Part shown: piece after piece, positions 36,068 to 46,400 of the stretch | Layout: every line of letters begins with the position of its first letter | How positions within the stretch are numbered: position 1 is the stretch's first letter | Assembly: GCF_963678635.1 (NCBI RefSeq) | Contig: NC_087070.1 | Coordinates: 47,907,467-47,971,466, forward strand | Direction: 5' to 3' | Source: Symsagittifera roscoffensis | Lineage: Eukaryota > Xenacoelomorpha > Acoela > Convolutidae | DNA: 64,000 nt | The notes under the pieces: model-generated | Told to the model about the DNA's origin: nothing | The model's input: only the letters and a program-made list of their open reading frames with translations | Databases searched by the model: none | Translations under genes and position numbers: made by a program

Positions 36068-37152
36068 GTATTTTAGAGTCTCTCGTGGCCAATTTTTTTA
36101 TGAACAGACACAGACACAACCAATTATAACAAAAAACTCGGTTTTATAAATTTGTTTCACCTAACCTATAATCTGCGCAGTACGTTTTTCGAAAATTCTT
36201 TTTGAGCTGTTTGCGCACCATTCAAATGATATTTGCACAATATGCAAACCCCAGTCTTAAATTGCATAGCCGCGAGCAGATTTTAAGTCTCGAAAGTCTG
36301 GGCAACATTTTTTCGGACGATAATCTAGTTCAATCAAATCGTGTTTGCGAAAAGTTGGACACATAAGGTGGACACTGACCAAGGTTTTTGGAACCTGATC
36401 TAAACTACATTTTATGATTGGATAAATTAGATATTTTACCAATGTAAAGTATTTAATATTAACCAATCATGATCCATCTAACTAACAATCCACTTATTTG
36501 TAAGTGCTGAAATTACTTGTAATTTCAGCACCAGAGAGATTTGAATTTAACTTAGAAATTAGTTGAACTCTCCCGAGTACTTCAGCAGCCGCAATAAACC
36601 AGTATACCCTAGATCTATTGAGCCTAGCAGAGACTAGTTAAACAACCTGAGACTAGATAGTATAAGAGTAAGATTAGGATCGGTATTAGACTAAGAAGTT
36701 GCACGAATCTATCCGGCCGAAAATAAGATAGCGTGACGAGCAGACGGTGTACCCTATCCGAAATTACTCTATGAGTTATACCCATCGATTATAACTCATT
36801 TTACTGATCATAACTTTTTGATTGTTGATAAGAGACAGGAATTTAAAGAAATTTTAAGTCAGTTTAAGCATTTTATGTCGTTTTTACAAGTAGAAGCCTT
36901 AGAAGATTTTCAAGCAAAAATTTATTGAAAAGTGATTAACAATTTAAAAATTGGATCATTTAATTTTTCAGCTTCCTTACAATAAATTCGTTTTCATGAA
37001 GGAAACCTCCTTGATTATTATTTGCACAATTCAACATTAAAAAAAGTCCGATCTTGGAAGAATGGCCAGTTAGCTGCCAATTGAGCAGTCTTGAATTCAT
37101 TGACACTTTTTTCAATTGTCTGTTGACTATGTTTGTGTTTGGTTGAATGTAG
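36068..37152. other. intron 9, with a perfect hairpin
   Basis: No gene. It contains the perfect inverted repeat GTGCTGAAATTAC / GTAATTTCAGCAC with a 2-base loop at 36504-36531. A less AT-rich stretch (36540-36790) of unknown origin follows. Confidence 0.6.
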
Positions 37153-37305
37153 AGGTTACGTGGGCTATGGCGTGGCTGCCTTGCTGCTGCTTCTGGCAAT
37201 CTGTCTCACTCTGGCTGTGTGTTGTGGTGTGTGTGGCTATGACGGAGAGGCCACACCCGCCCAGAGGACCAACATCTCACACTGTGGCGGCATCACTCTC
37301 ATTCT
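37153..37305 (+). CDS. PROM: prominin exon 10: TM3 and CGVCGYD loop
   Basis: It completes an Arg codon. It then encodes GYVGYGVAALLLLLAICLTL (TM3), AVCCGVCGYDGEATPAQRTN and ISHCGGITLI, which starts TM4. Vertebrate prominin has [20 protein letters not shown] and SNTGGVFL at the same place, so this is the best single exon for identification. Donor GTAAGC is at 37306, phase 2. The acceptor AG at 37151-37152 was chosen over the next AG because only it keeps the frame. Confidence 0.95.
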
Positions 37306-38151
37306 GTAAGCCTAACTAATTTGTTCTCCACTTTTTTAGGTTCTCTATAAGGCAAAGCTACTTGTTGGGCTGCAAATTCTTACACAATTCCGGATCGAGG
37401 TGCTCAATTTATTTCGACTTTCAATGTCGTGCACATGTCAGTGCTACACCAAAAAAGAATAGTCGAGACAGGGGTTTGGTTCGAGCACAAATTCGAAACA
37501 TAACTCGAGAATACACTCCTGATAGATTATACTTTCCTGAATGTAATGTTTTTGCATTAAGTTCAAATAATTTACACCACTAAAACAACCTTGCTAGCAT
37601 GGATTGGCTGATGTTTTTTCCCGCCCGATTCTTACTACCTCAAAGAAAGCTAGTAAGGGGTGCTTTTTCTGTCCGATACGAGGTACTCCACTTTTTCACA
37701 GTTTTTTCAGTAAAAAATCACGCATTATTGTGATCGGTTTGGCTTTTTGACCAACCATTTTTCAGGAGATTTTTTTGTCATCTGAAAGATATCGGGGTTC
37801 TGAGATGAAGATTTAAAAAAATAAGGCAGAAATGGGGTTATAGGGATATAAAAACTGCCGGAGTATTTTATCATAATAACTGACAAATACGCTGAGTATT
37901 TTATCTTAATAACGCGTAAGCCGCGAATTGTTCCGGCTCTGAAATCATTACAAATTGGGTTAAGCGCACCATTTGGCTGTATCAGCACGTTACCAGACGC
38001 AAAACTAACTAATCTGTACTCTAATTTTTCTTGCTTCGGAAAGTTTTTTTGTTATTTTTTAAACCATGAACTATTTAATAGACAATATATAGTAGTCACA
38101 ACTTTTAGGGCCCCACATTGTTTCCAGCTTCCTCTTGAATCTATATCTAAA
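37306..38151. other. intron 10, 5' part
   Basis: No gene. Around 37880-37950, AACGCGTAAGCCGCGAATTG followed by TTCCGGCTC looks like a decayed piece of the GTTCCGAC repeat family. Confidence 0.45.
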
Positions 38152-38695
38152 CAAGACTGCTCGTATCAGGGCGAAGCCCTGAATGTTCCGACTGCCTTTT
38201 AAGGTTTATGGAGCAGTAATAACATTAAAAAATTCAATGAAATAAAACAAAAAATTTTTTTTTTCAAAACTGTGAAATTTTCTAATGAAAATCATCCCCC
38301 CACACGCTATATAAAGTACATACAAAAGGATAGATTTCGCTCCTTGTAACAAACCAATTATGGCAAATAAGCTTCTTTTAACTAATTTGGAACGATTTCT
38401 AAGACGGATTAACTCTCCGCTTACGCGTTAATAGCGCGAAATATATCGCGCGTTAATTGTCCCAAATCGGTCAAATAGGCCAAAATGGCAATCTTTAAAC
38501 CCTCATAACTTTACGAAAAATGATCACAGGTGAAATATCTTTTCAAATTTAAGCTCAGGACAACAATAGCTTTCGAAAGATATAAGAAAATTCCGTCAAA
38601 AATGGCTAGTTAAAAAGTCGAAGTTTGTCTGAAGAAAAAAAAACCCACCCCGAGCCCAAATATTCCGTTACTTTCGTATCGAAAGTCGGAACAAA
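38152..38695 (-). repeat. hairpin-ended GTTCCGAC repeat, copy D
   Basis: Reverse orientation to copy C. The left end has CAAGACTGCTCGTATCAGGG with the hairpin CAGGGCGAAGCCCTG and GTTCCGACTGCC. The right end has CTTTCGTATCGAAAGTCGGA and ACAA. It is 544 bp, full length and closely similar to copy C. Confidence 0.87.
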
Positions 38696-38856
38696 AAGCT
38701 GCTTCTATATCAGGTAAAATCTCTCATTGCTTGAACTGCACTCAATTGCAAATTTTAAGGAAAATTGGTTCAAAAGAAATAAGCTAACATTGTTTCTTCC
38801 TTTTATCACTCCCCATGCTATGATAAGTAAAAACAGATTTTAGCGTGTCGTGTCCT

Positions 38857-39803
38857 AATAGTACGATCACTTGACTGGCCTCAATTCAATTTTGACCGAT
38901 TGAACGCGCCGAATAACTTGTGTTTTAAGAGCGCAATATATCGCGCGTTAAATCAACTTTTTGAAGCAGCTTTTTGAAACCCCCTTAGTTTAAAGCCAAA
39001 TCAGCATTTTCAAATCCACTTACTTCAAAAAAAATGATCCTAAATGGTTTTTTAAAATTATTTTGAGCTCTCAGCAACAAAAATTTTCAGATGATATCTA
39101 AAAAGTTTCGTCGAAAACACTTAGTAATAGAAAGTTTGACCAGATAAAAAACCACCTGAAAGATAAGAATAGATATTGCGTCACTTCAAAAGTTGAAACC
39201 TTTAATTTGCTCTTTACGACGGCAAGGGCCTCATTCAAAAAATATACAATGTCTGGATAAGTTGGCTAATGTGCAAGTAGCATAGAATGTTCCGGCTCCG
39301 GTTATCATTGCAAACAGAACGAATCAAAACCAAAATCATGTTTTTTTCAGAAAATTACAAAAAAACAAACCATCAAGACTGTTCGTATATTAAAGACCAG
39401 TTGTTAGCATAAAATTTCATAAAAAAAGACAAAAGTGTTGAACAATATCAAAGATCATTAATTAATACGACCGATTAAAAGTTCAGTTTGAAACAGTTTT
39501 GTGGTGCCTTGATAATTCGAAACGCATAATAAATCGCTGTACGTGTTCAGGATGACAATAAAAATCTTCACTGCGCTCGTAAATTAGTCCAGAGCATTGC
39601 CATATTGACACTTTTCAATCCACAAATTTCCAAAAAAATAATAGAATTTTTTTTCATAATTGAACTCAAAGAAGTTTGCATCTTTTATGGAGTATAAACA
39701 TTTTGCTAAAAACGACGATGATTTCGATCACAGAAATTTGACTGAATACGAAAACCACCCCAAGCAAAAATATTCCGCATGTTTTTTTGAAAGTCGTAAC
39801 AAA
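38857..39803. repeat. decayed relatives of the GTTCCGAC repeat
   Basis: Scattered landmarks include GCGCAATATATCGCGCGTTA at about 38930-38950, GTTCCGGCTCCGGTTATC at about 39290 and AATATTCCGCATG...GAAAGTCGTAAC near 39770-39800. They suggest one or two old, rearranged copies. Confidence 0.4.
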
Positions 39804-40916
39804 ATATCTGGAAAAAGTATAACAGGAGGAAACATGCAATGAGGCAAAAATATATACTGTTAGAAACATCTGCCGTCAGGGGTCTTTTGCTCCTAGATTT
39901 TCAAAAAAATTCATAATAATTAAGTTTCAAAATGCATTTTTTTTCAGTTCGCAGACGGCTTTTCTTCTAACAAAACATTATGGTTCTCCAAAAAAGAGGC
40001 TGACCATGGGCAGAATTGTTTATTGTTCCGACCACTGGAGGGAGTTCGTATTCGGATGGGTTTTAGTTTTTCTCTTTCTTTTTTTTTGTTTTCCACGCAA
40101 TGTCAGGCAGCACAAAAAATTATCGGAACGGATCGAGTGATATATCAACTTTATGTCTTTTCAGTTGTGATTCAAACTATATTAAAAATTGTCCAAACAT
40201 TATTTGTAATTTGGAGAAAAACCGGTTTGAAACTGCCTTTTTTTGTCTAATTTTGAGCGAGTACAGCATGTTTATTAAACTTTAAATGAAACCATTTACA
40301 ATAGCTTTCTTGACAATTTTAGTTTTAAGCATAATCGATTTTGATAAACGCCATTTTGAAAAGCAAAAACTTCAAAAGCTCAAAAAAACATCTGCAAAAA
40401 CTGATTGAAGTGTTTTTTTGATTTTTTGATTTTTTTCTCTTCAATTTTCTTCAAAAACTGTTGTCCAATTTGCCTGTTTTACTATGAGTGTCGAATATGC
40501 CTTATTTGTAGTTTTTGTCCAGATCCTTTTATCACAGCACTGAAAAACTCACTAATTTGAAAGAAAAAAACTGCGTGTTCTTAAGACTATGACTGCAACA
40601 TTTTGGGCTACTTGCGCAGTAACCAGCTGTTTTTTTAAATGAATACTCCTGAATACTGTAACCATGATGATGCATTTAAAAAATTTATTTATGTTTTATT
40701 ATTTTTTTCAAGAATTGGCTTACGTTTAGAGAAAAATTTATTCGTGTTGAAATCAGATTGCTTTGAAAATAAATAGTCAGAAATTCATACGCCTACAAAA
40801 CTCCGCACAACAGTCAAATTAGACGTCTACACAACCTTGCCATCAAACAGTATTCGATATCGTGGTTTTTTCTCCGAAATCGCACAAATATTTCTATCAA
40901 TATTTTTTCGTTTCAG
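39804..40916. other. intron 10, 3' part
   Basis: AT-rich with no gene. GTTCCGACCACTGGAGG at about 40024 recalls GTTCCGACCACTGAAGAG at about 2235 and may mark another repeat. It ends with acceptor TTTCGTTTCAG. Confidence 0.45.
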
Positions 40917-41147
40917 GGTCACCGTTTTACTTTTCCTGACCTTCTCTCTCCTGATGCTGCTCGGACTCTCCGGCCTGATTAGTGGGGGAAACTTCCGACT
41001 GATGATGTGTGAGGATGAGTCATACAGGTTCCTGGAAAAAGTTGTGGACGTCAGAGACACAGTGCCTGGCTACCCTGGAAACTTTGCTACCTCTGTGTTG
41101 TATGGACAGCCAGATAACGATGAAGTGAAATTGGCACAGCTCATCAG
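40917..41147 (+). CDS. PROM: prominin exon 11: TM4 and start of second extracellular loop
   Basis: 231 bases, phase 2 in and phase 2 out. It opens with a hydrophobic span VTVLLFLTFSLLMLLGLSGL (TM4), then ISGGNFRLMMCEDESYRFLE. This corresponds to the vertebrate [20 protein letters not shown], with the Cys-Glu pair kept. The end ..DNDEVKLAQLIR aligns with the vertebrate KLTFEQVYSDC stretch. Donor GTAAGG at 41148. Confidence 0.93.
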
Positions 41148-41487
41148 GTAAGGATGGTGTTCTGACTTTGGGGTTGGGAAAAAAACTGATTAATATATCT
41201 TTACACGCGAAGCTTCAAAAGCAAATTACTATATTTCTTTGAATTGAAAGCTCCCCCCGAGCATATTTTAGATTCGCCCCTGATAATGTTGCTTTTCAAA
41301 GTTTCAAACTTTGTTCTAATGTTTTTCAAATTAACTAATACTTCAACTAGCACAATTTTCGATGGTTTTTGTGAAAATATTTAGTTTGTTTGTTTTTTGA
41401 TCCAAAAATATTTCTGAACTTGAATTGTTTCATTATTTAATTCTTTCAATTAGCCTTCTAAATAATTTTGTTCCTATGTGTTGACAG

Positions 41488-41581
41488 AGAGTGCAAGAAA
41501 GGCGATGGGTCGGCAACCGTGGGACTCAAGTTCGACCAATACCTCAAGCCTCCTCTTCTCAAGTGTCTCTCATACGATTCG
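41488..41581 (+). CDS. PROM: prominin exon 12: second extracellular loop
   Basis: It completes an Arg codon and encodes ECKKGDGSATVGLKFDQYLK then PPLLKCLSYDS. The vertebrate equivalent is DCKKNRGTYGTLHL, so the CKK signature is kept. It ends in phase 0 at donor GTAAAA. Intron 11 (41148-41487) carries only an end fragment of the CAGGGGCGGAT MITE near 41262-41283. Confidence 0.9.
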
Positions 41582-42191
41582 GTAAAAATATGGGATCCCT
41601 GTTATTACTTTCCACCTTGTGCAATGGGGGGGGGGGGGGGGGGGAGGCATTTGTTAATTTGTTACTAGTTACAAAATTCTAATATGTTTAACAGATGGGA
41701 ATTATTTATTTGTAGGGGTGGCAACATGTTACGAGGTACCAAAGGGGGTAGTTAAAGAGATCCAACTTAAAGGTTGCTAAAAAGTCTGAGAAGCCAACTC
41801 TGCTACCCAATGCGCTTGATATTATCTCGAAACATCTGACACGCATCCATTTTGGACTAAGATTGCTATTATATTTCCCAAATCGGGGATCGAACGCGCG
41901 TAAAAACCGGCAAACAGTGTCAATTTTTGCGCTCAAACGTTCCGAAATGTGCAAGAAGCTACATTTGTGTTCAATAAAATTTTCTTTTCTAATAAAGTAA
42001 TCCCCGGTTCCTAAAATCTAAAAGCAGCCCTGCCTCATTTTTTTGTTGATTACAATAGTTATAAAAGCAGTGTGCTATTTACTTTTTAATTAATTAAGCC
42101 TACGGCCTGTTTGCAGTGAGAGATTTAAAACACGTCGGATCCTCAATTAGATGTCGTATTTTTAAGCATGATGTTGGCGGTTCTGTTTCAG
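41582..42191. other. intron 12
   Basis: It has a run of 19 G at 41626-41644 and otherwise ordinary AT-rich sequence. No gene. Confidence 0.6.
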
Positions 42192-42353
42192 GAGTTGGGC
42201 CGGAAACTGAACAATGAGTTGCAGGAAATAGAGTTGGATATCAAGACTGATGATTTGCTTCCAACTCTCCAGGAAGTAGATGATATCACTGGTGTATATT
42301 CTGATCTGCTGCAGGATGTCGACAAAGAAGCTCAGGCGTTCCTCGACAAACTA
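42192..42353 (+). CDS. PROM: prominin exon 13: second extracellular loop
   Basis: 54 codons from acceptor TGTTTCAG: ELGRKLNNELQEIELDIKTD and onward, ending EAQAFLDKL in phase 0. The donor GTTCGT is unusual. It is preferred because it keeps phase 0 with exon 14, and because the joined sequence resembles the vertebrate stretch LQDFAACGIDRMNYDSYL without a gap. The second GT five bases on would break the frame. Confidence 0.8.
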
Positions 42354-42544
42354 GTTCGTGCATTTTTATCAACTATATTTTGAAAGTATTTTCAAATTTT
42401 CATGTAATTGTAAAGCTTTTGAACAATCCGAGTAATGATTCGTGGTTTTTGAAAGTTTTTATATATTTTTGACACGAGCGAAGCAAACCTTTGTGCAAAC
42501 TTGAAACTTGCATCTTGGGTTACTTGTAAGTACATATTTTATGC

Positions 42545-42680
42545 AGGAGAAGTTCAAGGATTTTCTCGACTAATTTTCAAAAAAAAATCGAAAAGTTTGT
42601 CGACCTTTTTTTAAGTCGGCCAAATTGACTTTCCGAGCTCTCTGTCAAAACACTATAACGACCCTTTTTTGATAAACTAT
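42545..42680. repeat. old fragment of the CAGGGGCGGAT MITE
   Basis: It shares AAGGATTTTCTCGA, GTCGACCTTTTTTTAAGTCG, CCAAATTGA and CGAGCTCT with the family interior. Confidence 0.5.
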
Positions 42681-42830
42681 CTGCGCCAACAGGCGAACTT
42701 TTGAATATTTACATACAGCACAAGGATATCATGCTCTTCATGTGAGGTCCCATTTTTTTTGGTGCGTTGAAAGGTTATGAAAAAACTCTTAGTTCATTGC
42801 GAGTCATTTATTTAACTAAATGTCTAAGAA

Positions 42831-42965
42831 CAGGGGTGGATTTGAGGGGGGGGGGGGTTGGTATTTTGACGCCCCTTTCCTTTTTTCAGGGATTTGACCC
42901 CCTGCCGACCCAAAGGGTCCCCCCTTTGGTACTTTTTAAGAAATCCATTATTGGCCGACCTTCGG
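42831..42965. repeat. left part of a hAT-like MITE split by the retrotransposon array
   Basis: It starts CAGGGGTGGATTTGAGG after octamer TCTAAGAA and stops where the left LTR begins. The same 135 bp occurs again as the first part of the complete copy at 60892-61280. The octamer after 61280 is TCTAAAAA, a 7 of 8 match to the left one. This shows that one MITE originally spanned the site. Confidence 0.88.
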
Positions 42966-43428
42966 TGTGCTCGCTAATCTCCAAAAAAAACTGTTCCAAA
43001 TCCGTAAATTAGTAAGAGATATTTCTCGGCAAATAACTCGGTCAATAAAATAATTTCGGCATTTTTCTATTGATCAGAACATCATATAACATTTTTTGCA
43101 TCTGTGCGTTTTTTGTACAAAACGGCGCAAGCTAGCCACAAGAACCGGTCGGTAATGTCCTTGAGACAAATTGCTCTTTTTGGCGGTCAACCTTAATCAA
43201 GGCTGAACCGAATTAGAACCAAAAAACAGTTAAAATAGGATGTAACCCCCGTTTTTAGTATACTAATACATGGGCAGGTGGGGGACTCGAACCTACGTCA
43301 ACTGTTAACCTGTATAATCGGCGTTAGCTTAGGCCACTCGGCCAACTGTGCTTATTGTTGTTACATTTTGGTTCAGTTTTATATGCATCTATACTCTACA
43401 TTCTATACTCTACATTTGCATTGCAACA
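42966..43428 (-). repeat. BEL/Pao 3' LTR (463 bp)
   Basis: In element orientation it begins TGTTGCAATGC and ends TTAGCGAGCACA, the usual TG..CA form. No difference from the LTR at 52197-52659 was seen. It overlaps the last codons of gag-pol by about 19 bases and contains a tRNA-like stretch. Confidence 0.92.
43272..43352 (-). other. tRNA-like sequence inside the LTR
   Basis: On the minus strand it reads GCACAGT, then TGGCCGAGTGG (a good A box) and, about 45 bases later, GGTTCGAGTCC (a perfect B box). The spacing suits a long-variable-arm tRNA of the Leu/Ser type. The acceptor and T stems pair poorly, so it is a tRNA-derived sequence with kept Pol III boxes rather than a clear working tRNA. 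Confidence 0.55.
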
Positions 43429-46400
43429 TCCTCCCCCCCTGAAGAAGGAAGAACCGGAGCGAGCTTAACGGTCGGCCGCGTGACTTCACGGGTTGCGGTC
43501 CTGACAAGGGCGGATCGGGCGCAACCGTCCTGTCCGTAGTTTAGCTTGACGATTCGGGCGAGAGGGTAGTACCCACGCGGACTATCGGGCTCAATCACCC
43601 ACACGAGATCGCCTGTTTTAAGAGTGAAGTCAGAATGAGTGTGCCACTTGACACGCTTATTCAGCGAGGGAACATATTCTCGAAGCCAACGAGACCAAAT
43701 CGCGTTAGCATATGACTGCGCTCGCACGTACCTTTTCTTGTGATCGAAGTGCTCCCCGGGTAAAAGCGAAGGAAAGCTTGTGGCATGTTGTCCAAGCAAA
43801 AAATGGTTTGGGGTTAACGCTTCTAACTCACGTGAATCGGTACTAACGGGAGTGATTGGCCTCGAATTCAAAGCCTGTTCAACTAAGCAGAGTGTTGTTC
43901 CTAACACCTCTTCAGTGACTCGCCTACTGCCTAGGATATCGTACAGCACGCGCTTCACGCTTCGGACGAGGCGTTCCCAGGAGCCGCCATGATGGGGTGC
44001 GCCTGGCGGGTTAAATTTCCAAGTAACACCTTTGTGTGCAAAAATGGTCGGAGCCATGCCATTCCAGCTCTTGATGCAGGCAAGTAATTCCTTTTCCGCA
44101 CCAACGAAGTTCGTGCCATTATCCGACCAGATTGTGCTTGGCGTACCACGGCGCGCAACGAACCGTTCAATGCCCATGACACACGAACTGGTGTCCAGAG
44201 ACGGTACAATCTCAAGGTGTACAGCCCTGGTGGTGAGGCAAGTAAAAAGGAATCCCCATCTTTTTTCCGTGCTTCTGCGAACCGGAACGTAAAGCGGTCC
44301 AAAGTAATCCACACCCGTATGATTGAAGGGTGGTTGCTTGTATCCGAGACGTTCGACCGGTAAATCGGACATAATTGGCTGGATGGTACTTGCTTTGCGT
44401 TTACGGCATGTCACACATTGATTTTCGACAGACCGAAGTAGTCGACGCAACCCAAGTATTGCAAATTTCATATTTAAAACGGAGCGCATGTAATCTAATC
44501 CTTGATGAAAATGCTTATGGTGGAGGCTGCGGGCCAACAAACGAACTAAGGTATGTCGGGCATCGAGTATTATTGGGTGCTTAGTATCAAACTCGGTATC
44601 CACTAAGCGCACAATCCGTCCGGTGGAACGAATGATTCCAGCGGGACCAATAAATGGCGAGTATGTGGCAATTTTACTACTATTCTTAATAGGTTTGCCA
44701 GCGGTGAGTGTTTTTAACTCAACGGGAAAGGATTCCATCTGAGCAAGATGAATCAGTTTGCTTTCTGCAATATCAAGTTCAGTGGGGTCGGTGATTCGTA
44801 AGTCTTTACCACGAAAATGCTTATGTGAAGGCAACACCCTCAACATAAAAGCGACTACTCGTTTATATCTTGTAAAGGAACTGAACCTTTCCCAATTGAA
44901 CCCGTGTTCGGGATGTTTTATTGATGTGACATCGGTGACGAAGGAAGATGATGTCTCCAAGCGATTATCAACATCACAAGAAGGACCCTTCAAACGAATT
45001 TTATTGATTACACGTTCGTCGGGTAAAAACGGCCAATCAGTAGTCCTGAGAATGCTCGGACCAATAACCCAGCTGCTATCCTTGAGGGCTTCCGAAGAAA
45101 TCCCCCGCGTACCGGTATCAGCTGGATTATCGCCGCTCAGAACATGGTGCCACTCATCAATAGTGGTCGACTCGAGGATTTCGCCGACACGATTAGCGAC
45201 GAATACAGGTAATTTTTCAGTGGAGTTTAGCCACTGCAAAACTGTTGTACTATCTGTCCACATAAAGACATGATTAATAGAGACGGTAAGGGCGGTCAGT
45301 ATATCATCTTTTAGTCGTGTGGCGAGCAGAGCAGCTTGAAGCTCTAGCTTCGGTATCGATAGCGCTTTCATGGGCGCAACGCGAGCTTTACCAAAGATGA
45401 AGGATATTTGAGTTTTATGCGAGCTCGCGAGTCGCGCACGCAAAAAACCAACAGCACAGAAAACGTCCTGCGAGCTATCACCGAACATGTGGAGCTCAAT
45501 TTGATCAACAGGCTCTGTGAAGTAACAACGGGGAATAGTCAATTGCCCTAAGAGAGGGAGACCGGAGTGCCACTCGAGAAACTTATCTCTTATGTCTTCT
45601 GGCAATTCGTCGTCCCAACTTTGACCACTGATTTTCCAAATATCTTTCAGTAAAAGACGGGCCCTAACTGTGTATGGAGCTACTAACCCAACAGGGTCAA
45701 ACACAGAAGAGACGAAACTCAAGACGGTTCGTTGAGTTATTGCTTTATCGAGAGGACGATCCACGCCTCTGCTAACAACCAATGTGTCTTTCACATGGTC
45801 CCACTTAAGACCTAAGACGTGTGATGATCGTTCGGCACCGTTACATATTTCCTTGATGGGTGAAGATGAGGTTTCGGATTCCTCGGGGTTCATTGCTGAA
45901 GTGATTTCATCAGCATTACTGACAAATTTAGTCAAATTAAATCCTCCCAATTTTAGTAAGGAAACCAAATCGCGACTAGTTTTAATTGCTTGGGTAACGT
46001 TCTCGAATGAATCCAAGTAATCGTCCATGTAAAACTTTTCATTTACGACTGAGGCGGCCTCAGGGTATGTGGACATATTATCAGTTGCTGTTTTTTGCAA
46101 CGCGAAATTGGCGCACGTAGGTGAATCCCGTGCGCCGAATATATGGCGAGTGTACTGATGAACTACCACATCGGAAGTGGTATCCTCCCGCCACAAAAAA
46201 CGGAGCGAAATTTGATCGCGGGCAAGGACTCCTACCTGGAGGAACATACCCTCTATATCCGCGGAGACGGCGTACTTATGTTGACGGAATCGCAAAAGCA
46301 CAAAAATTAAATTTTGGAGTAGGTCAGGACCCACCAATAAGGACTTATTTAAGGATGTGCCGTGAAACTTAGAAGCCCCATTAAGGACTCGGCGCACCTT

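Noticed and set aside
43261-43353. Calling a functional tRNA gene in the LTR
   Set aside because: Acceptor and T stems pair poorly; only the Pol III boxes and spacing are convincing.
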